This document shows positions 13,135-29,371 of a stretch of DNA of 64,000 bases, piece after piece. Under the pieces are notes generated by a model. The model was not told the DNA's origin. It saw only the letters and a program-made list of their open reading frames with translations, and ran no database searches. Each line of letters begins with the position of its first letter. The stretch's first letter is position 1. A program made the position numbers and the translations under genes. Origin of the DNA: Zygnema cylindricum (taxonomy: Eukaryota; Streptophyta; Zygnematophyceae; Zygnematales; Zygnemataceae). The stretch lies in contig JBBHKE010003242.1 of the NCBI GenBank assembly GCA_037447655.1, positions 121,419-185,418 of the forward strand, in the 5' to 3' direction.

Positions 13135-13480
13135 GATTCTGTTTCATTCATTTTCATTCGTACGAAAAAAGGTTTGCATTAAATTATCATGGTACAGTTG
13201 AATCGTACGAACGCTATTGGTTTCATGCGGCCGTATAATAAAACATAGACCGAAACATTCACTTTAATTCGTACAGAAAAAAAGTGCGCACTGTATTTTC
13301 ATGGTACAGTTTCAATCGTATGTACGCTATTCATTTCGTACGGTTGTATTTTCGAACGTTGGCCCAATCATTCACTTTAATTCGTACAGAAAAAAGTACG
13401 CACTGTATTTTCATGGTACACTTGAATTGTACTTGCGTTATTAATTTTGTACGGCTGTATTTTTGAACAATGGCCCAAAC
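13135..13480. repeat. Tandem repeat of about 115 bp, three diverged copies
   Basis: The block beginning CATTCACTTTAATTCGTACAG and ending with a GTACGGNNGTATTTT segment occurs three times, starting near 13140, 13256 and 13371. Copies differ by scattered substitutions. A (TAA)n run follows at about 13500-13522. Confidence 0.8.
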
Positions 13481-13522
13481 ATCAAATAATGATGACTCGA
13501 TAATAATAATAATAATAATAAT

Positions 13523-14434
13523 GGCTCGATTTTCTGGTGGTTAGTTGATCTTCTAAAACAGCATTTATTCATAAAAAGGTTTTGGAGTGAATCCTAATCC
13601 AGGTCACGGAGGTCAAAAATCATTTTTTGTCAACTGCTTACATGAAGAATGGAAGTGTATTTACTCACCCAATAGCACCACACTTACAGGTTACATAGAA
13701 AAAGATAGCTGTTATTTCATTTTTCTTAAAAAAATGCCATTTTGGGAAAAGACAAGCGTCTCCAATGTTCATAAAACATGACCATCGAAAGCCTAAAATC
13801 GTCTTGCCGATAAAGAATATACCTAAAAATAAATTCGAGAAATGTGACACGTTGGGGCATTCTCCAGTACTTGACGCCTGAACTTTCCCTTGTAATGATG
13901 TTTAAATCTGCAACAGATAATGGCAAATAAAAAGAAAAAAAAGTAAGGAACAAAGAAGAGAACAACACAGTATTTGTGACAGGATGAGAGCAACAATTTA
14001 CACCTGTATATATTGGCAATAACCACTATATAAAAGCAAATGATTTTTTTTTGGCAAACGTGCAAGAAAAAAAAGTTTGAAAAGGCAGTGTCGAATCGTT
14101 ACACATAAAAATGAAAAAAAACGATGAGAGGGTGGCATTGAAAATGTTAATAAGGAAGTGAGGCATCTCCAAGAAGCCTATTGAAATGAAGTCCTTTTTC
14201 GGAGATTCCAAAGGGCTCAAAAGGTTTTTTTTCCCCATAAAAACGAGTTTTTGTTTCCTCTCATTCCCACGCTGCTTGAGAACAAGGATCTAAGAAACAA
14301 AGGTTTAGGACAACCAAGTGAAAGAAATTGGGTGCCTCACATTGACAAATAAATGTAGGTCCAACTGCAAAAAAGAACTGCAGACGCGCGTCTCCTTTGT
14401 CTCCATACTCCATATCTGACAACCCATCCTGGGT
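13523..14434. other. Downstream flank of the RsmH gene
   Basis: Probable 3' UTR and downstream flank of the methyltransferase gene on the minus strand. One exon-like block (about 13908-13823, minus strand) has a good acceptor and an open frame ending in TAG just before a GT. Without partners it is not called. Confidence 0.3.
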
Positions 14435-17225
<2,791 letters not shown>

Positions 17226-17861
17226 TGCTCAAGAATGTAAAGCATACACCTTTGATTCTACCGAGAGAAATTAGGGTTTAGAAAAAAATAAACACCATTA
17301 TTAAACTAAAAAGTCATTTTTTAAGGTACAAATATTGTAGGAATTGAAAGATATTGCGTTGGAAAATCACTGCAGTGGAGATTCACTAATAAGAGTAACC
17401 TGTGGGAGGCTAGGCTATGAGGTATGTTAATGCCTTTTTTTAGGTCATGTATACCACACTTTTCATGTGTTCAACTGTTAATGTTTTTAGGGTTAAGGGA
17501 CATTCCAAAAAACCGTGACAATTCCACATGGAAACCTCCAAATAATTAATAGGGAATTGCTAATCGCAGAGACAATTTTTGCCGCGCGCAGGTACTGTAG
17601 TTGTCAAAAATTGTACATTTGAAGTACAGTATAGTACAAAATTGTACATTTGAAGTACAGTATAGTACAATTTACGTACCTTTGAGTTCAGATTTGACGG
17701 TCAATCCGTCGAACAACTTTGACTGGCGAAATATTGTAACGACGGTTAAAAAAGTACCGCGCTTGCGAACGTCATAAAAAAAAAGCAATTCACACGGCCG
17801 GCGCAGGTTTACTGTAACAAAACTGCGGCAACCACATGTAAATAAAATGTCTGCGCGCAGG

Positions 17862-18263
17862 TAGTTTCTCACTTCACGTGAGCTCCACTGTGAGAGCACA
17901 TGTTGGCATTTAAGTGCGTACTTTATTTTGTTTTTATGTGCGCATTTTTATTTTTCCGTGAATGTGAAATACGTTGTCAATGTACGAATATTGATTCGTA
18001 AATAGCGTTGCTTCATTTGGTCGCGCGTGACGACGCGCTTTTTCATCATTTAGTTTCATCGATATTTTTAGGCGGGTACGCTTTCTTATCTTGTTCGAAG
18101 TTTATTTCGTTTCGTGCGACTTAATTCATACATGTGACGTCGTCCTTTAATTTGTGTCCAAGTTCAGCGTAACGGTTCGCGATTAGATTCCATTTTTGCG
18201 GCAGTTAAAAGTTAAATGTCAGGATGTGCTCTCACAGTGGAGCTCACGTGAAGTGAGAAACTA
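17862..18263. repeat. Perfect 40-bp inverted repeat, 322 bp apart
   Basis: The arms at 17862-17901 and 18224-18263 are exact reverse complements (40 of 40) and contain TCACGTGA. They lie just inside the left TIR of the 8.4-kb element and could form a long hairpin when transcribed. Confidence 0.9.
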
Positions 18264-18313
18264 CACCGTGAATCGTTATTAGCGTATAGAAATTATTAGT
18301 GTGAGTAATGAAT

Positions 18314-18933
18314 TACACCGCGAATCGTAATTAGAGTAAATTACTCTAATTCGGTCGCTCGAAATTTCGACTCTATTACATCAAATAGAGTAGATGATTC
18401 TAATTTTTTCATTATTCTAATTTAGGTAAGTTTAATTAGCGTAACAAAATTGTAATATAGGTTCGTTTTAAATAGTGTGGAGTACGGACGATGTTCGACC
18501 GTGCAAAACTGTACTTTTTTAAGTAAAAAGGTACAAATAATGATTTAATACAATCGCGCTCGCACGTGAAATCGCACTAAACGAAAAATTAATCACATCG
18601 AAAAAAAGCCGTTCGCATAACTCTCGTCCGTCGACAGCATCGTCGTCAGTGTGAACGTCAGCTGACATTCAGCGCGACATATAATACTAACGTCATAATG
18701 ACGTCAAAACTATACGGACTGACAGATTCTGTACATCTACGTAATTTAGTGTTCATAATTTCAGCGCGGAAATTTATTGCCGACATAACCCAATATAGAG
18801 TGCTTAAATAAATTAGAGTAAACTTCCTCTGTGAAAAAGTTCTATCACATAAATTAGAGTTCATTACTCTAATTGTTTTTTTTGGTTTTTTTACTCTAAT
18901 TTTTTCATTACTCTAATTACGATTCGCGGTGTA
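18314..18933. mobile_element. MITE with TACACCGCGAATCG termini, 620 bp
   Basis: The terminal 26 bp are perfect inverted repeats (TACACCGCGAATCGTAATTA...). TA ends suggest TA target duplication, as in Tc1/mariner-type MITEs. Same family as 55107-55328, 56560-57130 and 59989-60530. No coding capacity. Confidence 0.8.
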
Positions 18934-19880
18934 GTATCATTTACGCTAAATTGTGTATCAATCCCATTTTCAAAAAAATGTTTAATTGTAATTTCTCCAT
19001 AACGCTGATTTAGGTATATAGAATCCGCCGTCATTACATATACGTTAAAATAGGTAGAAGTACAAAATCTGACAATCCGTACCACGTCACGTCCTTCGAT
19101 TGTAATTATTCCGTAATTCTAATTTAGGTTTGCGGAAAAGTTATTATTACGCCGTTCATAATTTTACACTAAAATGGATACGAGTAAAAACTGTCGAAAC
19201 GTACGGGTTTATGTCCTTTCACTCAAGTCTATTCATAACTCTAATAAGCGTTTTTTTCACACGCGGTGAATATTATTACACTAAAAGAGGTGCGGTGACA
19301 ACATAGTACAAAACGTACACTGTCACGAGATAATGTCGATTCCATGCTTCGGGTTTTAAAACGCAGTTATCTTTTAACCCTCCGTAACCGTACTACTTTA
19401 ATAAGTTTATTAAGTTCAGTTTCGTATTGTGAAATGAATGAAACTATAACGACTGTTATTCCGTGTTTACGTTTCGTTTCACAAAACTTACATTGAAATC
19501 AGTGATTAATTCTAATATCCTTGTCGCTCGCTGGGAGAACGAGCGTTGTTTGACGTTAAATATGGACCCTTAACTTTAATAAGGTGCCCGTTGAGTTGCT
19601 TTATTATAATGCATGCATTGTAATATAGGCACTTAATTCTAATATGGATGCGTTTAGTCAAACAAAACGGAAAACAAACCTCTTATTAGGGTCACTGTTA
19701 ATTCTAATTGGAGGTAAAATAGAGAACAAACCTCTTATTAGGATCATTGTTAATTCTAATTGGAGGTAAAACGCCCACGAAACCTGATCTGCCGCCGTCA
19801 AAAGAGTATCATTGGTTGTTGTCAAATACACGTGGCTTGTTTAATATCCACGTATTTCTAAAGTTGGTCACCAATCGTAG
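18934..19880. other. AT-rich interior of the 8.4-kb element
   Basis: Contains repeated TTAATTCTAAT-type motifs, and a roughly 60-bp segment is duplicated in tandem (about 19674-19730 and 19730-19780). No gene seen. Confidence 0.4.
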
Positions 19881-19884
19881 ATGA

Positions 19885-20649
19885 CGTTGGAAAAACCGAT
19901 TGTCATCCTTACAACGCTCGTATTTCCCCATCAAACGCCATTTCTGTCCTGTCTTCCTCACCGGAGCCAATTTTCTCTGTAAGAAGGTCCCTCTCGAATT
20001 GAATGCCACCCAATTTAGTGTGGATAAAGACACATTAAAGAAGTTTCGACAAAAGCGTCTGCACGGGTTCGCGATTTTCCCGTCGCGAGAGGGGGGGAAG
20101 GGAAGCCGTAAAGAGAGTCTCACTGAATGGGTGAAGTCTCACTTGGAGGATTTCAAGGTAGATGTGAAATTCCTGTGAATGAATAATGTGAATGGTTTTT
20201 TTTGTAGTATTCGTCCCCTTTTTTATCTTTTTATCCTATTTCGTTTTTTTTTTGTGTCAAGTTGTACAGAAAAAAAAAAAAATTAAGGTAAGCTTTCATT
20301 GAATGGGCGGAGTTTCACTTTAAGAGGATTTCCTGGTATTGAGGAAAAATGGGAAGAGAAAATGGGAATGAAAATTTGGAATGAAAATTAGGATAAAGGG
20401 GAACGAAAAAGGAGAAAAAAGAGAATGAAAATGAAAAACAGGAATAAAAAATGGGAATCTTATTTATAATTTTACTCCTTTCCGTTTTATACCATTCCAA
20501 TTTTTTTTCTAGTTTTTTCTCTCTGCCACTTAACAACAAATAACAAAGATTCAATCTTTTAACATTTTTCATTTTTTTTTCTTATGTAGAACTTCATGGA
20601 GCAGTCACATGGTGTGATTGCGGAGCAGTTAGGCCTCCGCTTACCTTGA
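19885..20649 (+). CDS. Hypothetical protein, 3' part only, two exons
   Basis: An open frame from 19885 runs to a donor after 20157 (TTTCAAG then GTAGAT). In the same phase, an acceptor with a strong pyrimidine tract (TTTTCTTATGTAG) opens an exon at 20590-20649 that ends in TGA. The joined tail reads HLEDFK-NFMEQSHGVIAEQLG. No start codon was found in this frame, because a stop lies at 19882-19884, so earlier exons would be needed. The family is not recognised. It lies inside the 8.4-kb TIR element, so it may be a captured host gene fragment. An overlapping minus-strand frame (20123-19809) is an alternative reading. Confidence 0.3.
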
Positions 20650-21660
20650 AGTTTTCTTTGACGAGAGAGAGAGAGGGAGGGAGAGAGGGAGGAGAGACAA
20701 GAGAGAAGAAGTTAGGAGAAACGAGAGGGGGGAAGACGAGAAGAGAGAGATAGAGGGAGAGCGGAAGACATAGAAGAGAGATAAAGAGAGAGAGAGAGAA
20801 GAGAAGAGGGATAGGGATAGAGAGAGAGCGAGAGAGAGTCGAGAGAGGTGTTGAAAGTCATCATTTTTGTACATTTTTGTTCCTCAACTATATGGGATTT
20901 TTTTTTTCTTAGAATCTCGGGTTTTCCAGTGTACGGATAGGAGAGTTTTTTTGTACACAAGTTCTTTTTTTTCAATCATTTTGGTGTATACTTTTATTTG
21001 GAGGCTAGAAAAGGCAAGACGTATATGAAACAATTTTTTGAGGAAAGGAAAAAAATGAGGTGACATGTATTTCTCATTTTTTTGTAATATAATTTTGAGA
21101 AGTTTTATGTTTTGAGAAAAATAAAGCATAAATAGAAACCAAGGCAACTTTTTGTACAATTTTGTTTTGTGGATTAAAGAAATCTAACATCGGTTGTAAA
21201 CAAGTATAAACATTTTGTTTCAGTTTGTGGAAACAAGAGAGTCAACAAGACACCATTTTGAGCGAGGGAGGCATGAGCGTTAGCAAGTTTTAAAGATCTC
21301 ATATAATTACATATTGTGATTTTTTTTTTCAAATCTTAGTTTGTGAACGGTATTTTAGCTACAGAGGAAGAGTTGTGTTGATACTTGTAGCACCTTAATG
21401 TAGACAGTTTATGATGCGTAGTAACACTTCACTTTATAGGGCAAACCAGATTTTGTATGTGTGAATGATTTTATATGGGATAATGCAATTTCGGTTTTTC
21501 CCATGTTTACGTGTTTTGTATTTTGTATAATGTGGAATATGATGCATTTATATACATTCATGTGTCTAACTTGAAATGTTGATAAACTGGTCTATAAAAA
21601 TGGAGTATACGTGTAGTATGAATTAGTCGAATTTGCTTTGAACGTGCTAAAAAAAGTCAG
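20650..21660. repeat. GA-rich tract and AT-rich spacer
   Basis: A GAGAGG/GAGAAG tract fills about 20660-20850 directly after the exon-like end at 20649. The rest is AT-rich without a recognisable gene. Confidence 0.6.
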
Positions 21661-21914
21661 CGACGAGTATGCTTGGTAGCTGGATAGTCATCAAGCGACG
21701 AATTAGCCAAATTGTTCGTTTCCGAAGCAGCACTTCCAGAATGATTGAGGATTACCAGTTCAGCGGCGAGGCAGCCTCGTCACTATCTTCGACAAAGCAA
21801 AGAGACTATATTGCTTTTTGCGGTCAATCTAACGATGAGTTTGTCTCATCGCGTGGCCTTACAGCAACGAGGTTGGCTCGTCGCTGGTCCCTAAAGAGTG
21901 AGTTTGCAGAATAG
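21661..21914 (+). other. Short hairpin-bearing segment with open frame of unknown nature
   Basis: An ATG frame of 81 codons starts at 21669 and shows no known domain. The segment contains several short inverted repeats built on CGACGAG / CTCGTCG (about 21758-21780, 21833-21855, 21868-21890). Structure-driven sequence is as likely as coding. Confidence 0.25.
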
Positions 21915-22916
21915 GTGGAAAACACTGTAAGCTCACAACAAACAAGAATGTGGATTTTTTACAAAAAAATATAATTTTGAGTGAGCTGATATTTGAGAAA
22001 TATGAATGATATTACAACTTATGAAATGTACACAACAGATGGGAACCAAGGCTTGCGCCATGCCTAAATACCATAAAAAACAACTCCTTCGTGAAAAAAG
22101 AAGTAAACTCTTTGAACGATGAGTTACAAAGCAAACAGAAGTAATGCCACAAAGGATTACCAGTCGTCGAGGTCAAAAGGGGCCCACGACAAAAAGAAAG
22201 CACAACTATAAAACCTCAAACTTACACATGGAAAATCAAGGCCGAAAACAAATATTTTACTTCTAAACTCACTCAATTAAACAATGTTGCTATTCCTATC
22301 CTTCAATACGACTAGGAATACAAATAGGATAAGCGATAGGCAAAAGGATTAATGAAGTAATATCGGTGGCATAGACAGATGATACACAATGGTAAAAATG
22401 TCGAGAACACTTAATATATTTCAATGTGAAATACAGTCATTGAGACAGCATGATACCAAATGAACAAAAACTCAATGATTAGAAAATGTAGAATTCAAGT
22501 TATTGATGAACAACAATGGAATAAAAAATACAAAAAATATATATTTCACAGAAAAAATATCTTTTCACATCACCAAACTAAAACTGAAAGATAATGAAGC
22601 CAATTAATATACAATATGATTCGTAAACACTATGTACTACACTATTCCTAAAACTTGCGTCTGTAGCACGCAAAACTCTATTAATAAAAACAAAAACTAT
22701 GCTTATACTTCACACACTTTCTAAGATTTTAAATGTCTATCACGAAGAAAAGAGACCCTTGCAAACTTCTTGACGGTTTGCTCCAAATGCTGTCATACGC
22801 TCCAACATCTTCCACGTAATCATTTCTTATTCCCAACAATCATATGTTGTCTTAAGGTGCGGATTCATACAACGACCGTCGGATGATGAACACCGAATGA
22901 AGTAGTTGATCGTTGA
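21915..22916. other. No gene seen
   Basis: AT-rich sequence with only short frames and no visible repeats beyond simple A/T runs. Confidence 0.4.
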
Positions 22917-22939
22917 TTAGAGTATCAGATACAAAAGAC

Positions 22940-23960
<1,021 letters not shown>

Positions 23961-24916
23961 AGGTAGAGCCACACACTTACCCATACTTTTTTTCTTACCT
24001 CATAAAAGATGTAGCGGATGTCGTTTGACTACAAGAGGCGGCGAAACGACGCATCTTGCCCAAAAAATGGCGACGTTTTGTGAAATTGCGCCGAGAAATT
24101 CAGACGTCACCCACCAGGCGACGAGGATGTGGACGGGATTAGCAACGTCCAATCAACGCGATGAACAAAAATCTATTTTTTTGTGTTTTGTCCGCATTTG
24201 CCGTTTGTTTCTTATCTTTTTTGGTTTTCAAGGCGCCGCGTTTTTTCCATCCTAAATGTTGTAACTTTACTAAAACATGTACACATTTTGACTCTAATTT
24301 GTTGACGTTTGTGAAACATAACTCATTTTAGGGTCAAACTTAACTCTAATAAGCGTCTATTTTGTTTACAGGTCTGGTATTACCGTTATGTTTCCTTTTG
24401 ACCCTGTAATAGAGTAAATATGTACTCTATTAAGTTTGAATGGTCTCAAATAGAATTAAAACGGCAACATAATAGACTTAACATTCCTCGACCGTACAAC
24501 ATGTGTAAGTTTGTTGCAGTACGCTTACGTAACATATGCAGTTTTTCGCATGTGGACATGTTATCTGTTCACATTGCCACCAACAAAAACGAACGTCTGA
24601 ATGTATGCGAACGTGTGCTTCACAAACTCGACTCCACGTCTATTCTAAGCGCAGTTCCGTATGCAATCGACATAAGTTCACTACAATTTCCGTACGATTT
24701 CCGGTAACGAAGTACAGCATAGTACGAACAAACTACTTAGGTACACCACACTATTAATGAATACAGTATGGTCATACCATTGACGCTATTTTACTAGAAC
24801 CGTAATTAATGTCAAATAAAAATATGATTTAATCACTGTATTTCGGGTATTAATGTCAAAATTTTGGGGTGCCGATATAGCGTACATAAGGCTAATAACG
24901 ATTCACGGTGTACATT
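23961..24916. other. Interior of the 8.4-kb element, no gene seen
   Basis: Short frames only. The end of a TACACCG-type MITE (CGATTCACGGTGTA) stands at about 24899-24912, just before the hAT-like MITE. Confidence 0.4.
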
Positions 24917-25676
24917 CAGAGGTCGCAAACAGTCAACCGAAAAACGTGACCGACCGTTAACCGACCGACCGCGCCGGATCCGGAACGGATTCTGTTGCCA
25001 AATTTTGGGGGTCGGGCGGTTACGGTCGGTTGATTCACCTTGAAAGAAAAAACGGTCGGTTACGGTCGGTTAACCAAAAAACCAAAAAACCAAAAAAAAT
25101 GAAAATTTTGTAGTCCCTATAATCCAACACTTGTACTTTGTACTCTTTGGCATCGTGGAAGTACGTGGCATCATTATTAGCGTCGCAAATCTGACACGGT
25201 ACTGTAGTAAGCTATTTATTTCGCAAATCAAAGGGAACGCGTCAAGGCGTCGCAAAATCTGACACGGTAGTACAATATTCATTTCGCAAATCTTAGGAAA
25301 CGCGACAAAGCGTCGCAAATCGGACACAATAGTACACTATTTATTTCGAAAATCTTAGGGAACGCGACAAAGCGTCGCAAATTTGACACGATAGTAACAC
25401 TATTCATTTCGCAAATCTTGGGGAACGTGACAAATCGTAATTATTGGATTATTCCGTTGTACATTGATTAATTTTGTACTTTTTTGGTTACGGGCAGGCA
25501 CGGTTAGTCGCGAAAAATCAAGATTCGGTTAATTTTTTTTTTCGTAAACAACGGTCGGTTAACGGTTAAAATTTTTGGAGCGTGAGAAAACTCGGTCGGG
25601 CGTCGGTTACTCAGATTTTGAAAAAAAAAAAACGGTCGGTTTCGGGTATGATTTTTTTTGACTTTTGCGACCTCTG
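24917..25676. mobile_element. hAT-like MITE with CAGAGGTCGCAAA termini, 760 bp
   Basis: Starts CAGAGGTCGCAAAC and ends with its inverse (TTTTGCGACCTCTG). Flanking 8-mers TGTACATT and TCTACAGT agree at 6 of 8 positions, as a decayed hAT target duplication. Internal sequence is dominated by CGGTCGGTTA and GACACGGTAGTA-type subrepeats. Relatives: 56226-57472 and a decayed copy at about 57505-57970. Confidence 0.75.
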
Positions 25677-26458
25677 TCTACAGTATTTGCGCGCAGCCAT
25701 TTTATTTACATGTGGTTTATTTACACGTGGTTGTCGCAGTTTTTGATACAGTAAACCTGCGCTGGCCGTGTGAATTACTTTTTTTTTATGAGGGTCGACA
25801 TTCGCAAGCACGACAATTTTTTAACCATCGTTATGATATTTCGCCAGTCAAAGTTGTTCGACGGATTGACAGTCAAATCTGAACTCAGAGGTACGTAGCT
25901 TATACTATACTGTACTTCAAATGTACAATTTTTGACAACTACCTGCGCGCAACAAAAATTGTCTCTACGGTTAGCAATTCCCAATTAATATTGGAATATT
26001 GCATGAGCCGATTCGATATCTATTCGATTTTTTATTCTTCCGTCAGACTTGCGAAGGTGTTATTTTCCAATTCCCATATTACGTAACTACATTTTATTAA
26101 GGGAATTGATCATAGCAGTGCCTATTTTGGTTGCGCACAGTCACCTACGTCACTTTGTCAAAGATTGTACATTTTAGGTACACGCTGGTACAATTTAAGT
26201 ACCGCTGACCATAGATTTGACGGTCAATCAATTGAACTGCTTGGACTTTCAAAATGTAGTAACAACCGATTAAACGTTTGCCGCGCTTGTGAACGTCGGC
26301 CGTCATAATAAAATCAATAATTCACACGGTCGGCGAAGGTTTACGCTAACAAAACTGCGGCATCCACATGTCAATAAAAGTGTTGCAGACAGTCACTTTT
26401 TGTCACATTTCACTTTATGCGAGCTGTTGTGTGAGAGCTTATGTTGGCTTGTAACTTA

Positions 26459-27410
26459 GGGTTTTTTCCCATGTAACCGAAACTTTAGTCTTGTAACTTT
26501 GTTTTTAGCGAAGATTCTCCGTACTACTTTCAAAACATTCGTATGTAAAATAATCAAATCGTTACTTTAGATCGTGATGGATGTAGACGTGGGTGAAATT
26601 TGTGACGGTTTGTAGACGACTACAAAACTCGCGACAATTGTTGACGTTAACAAAATAGCGACGTTTGTAGACGTCTATCTACTTGTGACATTGTAGATGT
26701 TTAGGGTTTGTGACATATTGACGTCACGCTCACTTATGATAGCGTCGACGTCACTGGATCTAAAACATTTCGCCATGGTTTTCCAATTTTGTTTTATCGT
26801 CCGTTCTCACTGTACTTGCTATCAAAATAATCTAAAAGACAACCAACAGAAATATTTTATAGAGATCATTCATTTGATACCTATCTTGCTTTTTTTCATT
26901 GCAAGAATTGTGAGATATACGCGTTAGTGGGAGAGGGAGAGAGAGAGAGGCGCTTTCACGGACCTCGATTTTGCGAAATGGCGTCCGTTGGTCAAGACCC
27001 CTCCACTGCCTCTGTACGGAAAAAGGTGCACGGAAAAAAGTACGTACAGGCTGTAAACATGCAGTGGATTTATTTTTTGAGGAAAATTTTGTCAAAAACC
27101 TCCGACGCGTGCGAAATCATATGCATAATCGCCCACGTCGTGGAACTTTATTTAAAATCACCTCGCGAGGTGATTTTGTTAAAGTTTGAAGACGATCTGG
27201 AAGGACGCGAAAGTGGGTCGAAACTCCGTAAACGATAAACTACATAGCGACAAACGACAAATTGCGGTACAACTAAAGTTTTAATGGAACGCAACTTGTA
27301 CGGTGGTAATTTGATTTTTTTGGTACGGCTGCAAATTTTTTCCTTTTTTTCCAAGTTATAAAGGAAATCGACAGAAAATAACTGTAACTTTAGCACAAGG
27401 GAAAGTGCCC
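26459..27410. mobile_element. Harbinger-like MITE copy 1, 952 bp
   Basis: Flanked by TTA on both sides (26456-26458, 27411-27413). The right end reads GGGAAAGTGCCC and the left end is a diverged inverse. A 24-nt palindrome centred on CGCG (27154-27177) lies inside. TTA duplication and GGG termini suggest PIF/Harbinger; no protein supports this here. Confidence 0.7.
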
Positions 27411-27413
27411 TTA

Positions 27414-27726
27414 AGCGCAAAATTGAAATTTAATCGCGAATTGTTACATTGAACTTAGACGCAAATTAATGAACGATGCGAAATCTTGTACGGATAAATT
27501 AGCTCGTAAAAAACGAAATATACTTTGTACATTATAATAAAGGTATAAAACTGAACCGCTTAAAAATATCAATTAAATTGAAATTTAATAGGAAATCGTA
27601 ATGGTATTATACAAAGTATTTCGTTTCGTGCGAGTTAATTTATCCGTACAAGATTTCGCGTCGTCCATTAATTTGTGTCTAAGTTTAATGTAACGTTTCG
27701 CGATTAAATTTCAATGTTGCGCCTAA
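27414..27726. mobile_element. Foldback element of about 310 bp
   Basis: The left arm (from 27415, GCGCAAAATTGAAATTTAATC) and right arm (to about 27726) are near-identical reverse complements of about 115 bp around an AT-rich loop. It sits between two Harbinger-like copies. A related single arm is at about 18105-18205. Confidence 0.75.
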
Positions 27727-28690
27727 TGGTAATTTGGCACGTAACCGAAACTTAATCTTGTTACTTTGTTTTTTAGCGAAGATTCTCCGTACAGCTTTCA
27801 GAGCATTCGTATGTAAAAAAAATGAAATCGTAACTTTAGATTGTGACAGATGTAGACGTGGGTGTAATTTGTGACAATTGTAGACACGTACATAACTCGC
27901 AGCAATTGATGACGTTTACAAAATAGAGACGGTTGTATACGTCTAGCTACTTGAGACATTGTAGATGTTTGGGGTTGTGACATTTTGGCGTCACGCGTAC
28001 TTATGATAGCGTCAACGTCACAAATTCCGAAACATTCCGCCATGATTTTCCGATTTTGTTTTTTCGTCCATTCTCACTCTACTTGCCACCAAAATAAGCT
28101 TAAAGACAACCAAAATAAATAGTTTTTATAGATATTTCATTTGATACCTTTCTTACATTTTTTCATTGCAAGAATTGTGAGATAGACCCGTTAGTGGGAG
28201 AAGGAGAGAGATAGAGAAGCTTTCACGGACTTTGTTTTTGCGAAATGGCGTATGTTGGTCGAAACCCCCTCCATGGCCCCTTTACGGGAAAAAGCGCATG
28301 GAAAAAGTCATGCACAGGTTGGAAACGTGCGGTGGGTCTTTTTTTTTGGTACTCGGCTCTCAAAAATTGTAAAAAACTTTCGGCAAGTGTGACAGCATCT
28401 GCCTATTCGTTTACCTCGTGGAACCTTAATTAAAATCACCTCGCGAGGTTATTTTATATAAAGTTTGAAGATGAGCTAGAAGGACGCGAAAATTGGGTCG
28501 AAATGCGCTAGATGACAAGTTGCTTCGCGCAAGACGACAAATTGCAGTACATTTAAAGTTGTAAGGTAACGCAACTTGTACGGTGTCAATTTCATTTTTT
28601 TGGTACGGCTGCGGATTTTCTCGTATTTTTTTAAGTATTAGAGGAAAACGACAGAAAATAACTGTAACTTTAACACATGCGAAAGTACTC
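27727..28690. mobile_element. Harbinger-like MITE copy 2, decayed ends
   Basis: Aligns along its length with 26459-27410 and 58920-59883, sharing GTAACCGAAACTT, CGAAGATTCTCCGTAC and the CGCG palindrome at 28432-28455 (one mismatch). Its terminal GGGCAC motifs have decayed. Confidence 0.65.
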
Positions 28691-29050
28691 TAAGTTAAAA
28701 GCAAACATAAGCTATGGAGATCGCGTAAAGTAAAAAACGACAAAAAATGACTGTCTGCAACACTTTTATTTACATATGGATGCCGCAGTTTTGTTAGCGT
28801 AAACCTTCGCCGGCCGTGTGAATTATTGATTTTATTATGACGGCCGACGTTCACAAGTGCGACAAAAGTTTAACCGGTTGTTACTACAATTTGAAAGTCC
28901 ATGAGGTTCAATTGATTGACCGTCAAATCTATGGACAGCGGTACTTAAATTGTACCAGCGTGTACCTAAAATGTACAATTTTTGACAAAGTGACGTAAGT
29001 GATTGTGCGCAACCGGGGTGGTCACTGCCATGATCAATTTTCTTTATTAA

Positions 29051-29371
29051 TAGTTTGTCTTTCTGTAACTAGGTTCAGATCGCTTAAAAGTTAAAACTCA
29101 CTAACCGAAAGTTCAATTTAATACTTTATTGAACCGCTGGTGAGTTCAACAGGGTGGGTACTGTAAGGTATAAAAAACCCGGTTTATTTCGTTTCGGTTC
29201 GGTCCCTTCCAAACTTGGCCTTTTCAAATCATAAGTTTAGTGTGCGAAACAATTGGAAACACTATTTATATATATCGTACAAAATTTGTATTATACGGTT
29301 TCCCGTATATACTATATAGAGTAGTACAGTACGGTAGCACGTACGCACAAGGAAGCTTTATATATTTATAT
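29051..29371. other. Short spacer between transposons, no gene seen
   Basis: AT-rich and without recognisable elements. Confidence 0.4.

Larger units (their letters stand above)
26101..29042. mobile_element. 2.9-kb long-TIR transposon, Mutator-like, non-autonomous
   Basis: Inverted terminal repeats of about 300 bp (left 26101-26405, right about 28737-29042) begin GGGAATTGATCAT and GAAAATTGATCAT. A perfect 8-bp duplication TTTATTAA flanks the element (26093-26100 and 29043-29050). The TIRs share blocks (GACGGTCAATC, CACACGGNCGGCG, AACTGCGGCA) with those of the 8.4-kb element. The interior is two copies of a Harbinger-like MITE around a foldback element. No transposase. Confidence 0.8.

Noticed and set aside
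13825-13908. Exon-like block on the minus strand downstream of RsmH
   Set aside because: Good acceptor and stop, but no partner exon or recognisable family, and overlapping plus-strand frames look equally plausible.
27154-27177. CGCG palindrome considered as a restriction or recombination site of a phage-like system
   Set aside because: It recurs only within Harbinger-like MITE copies, so it is a transposon-internal feature.
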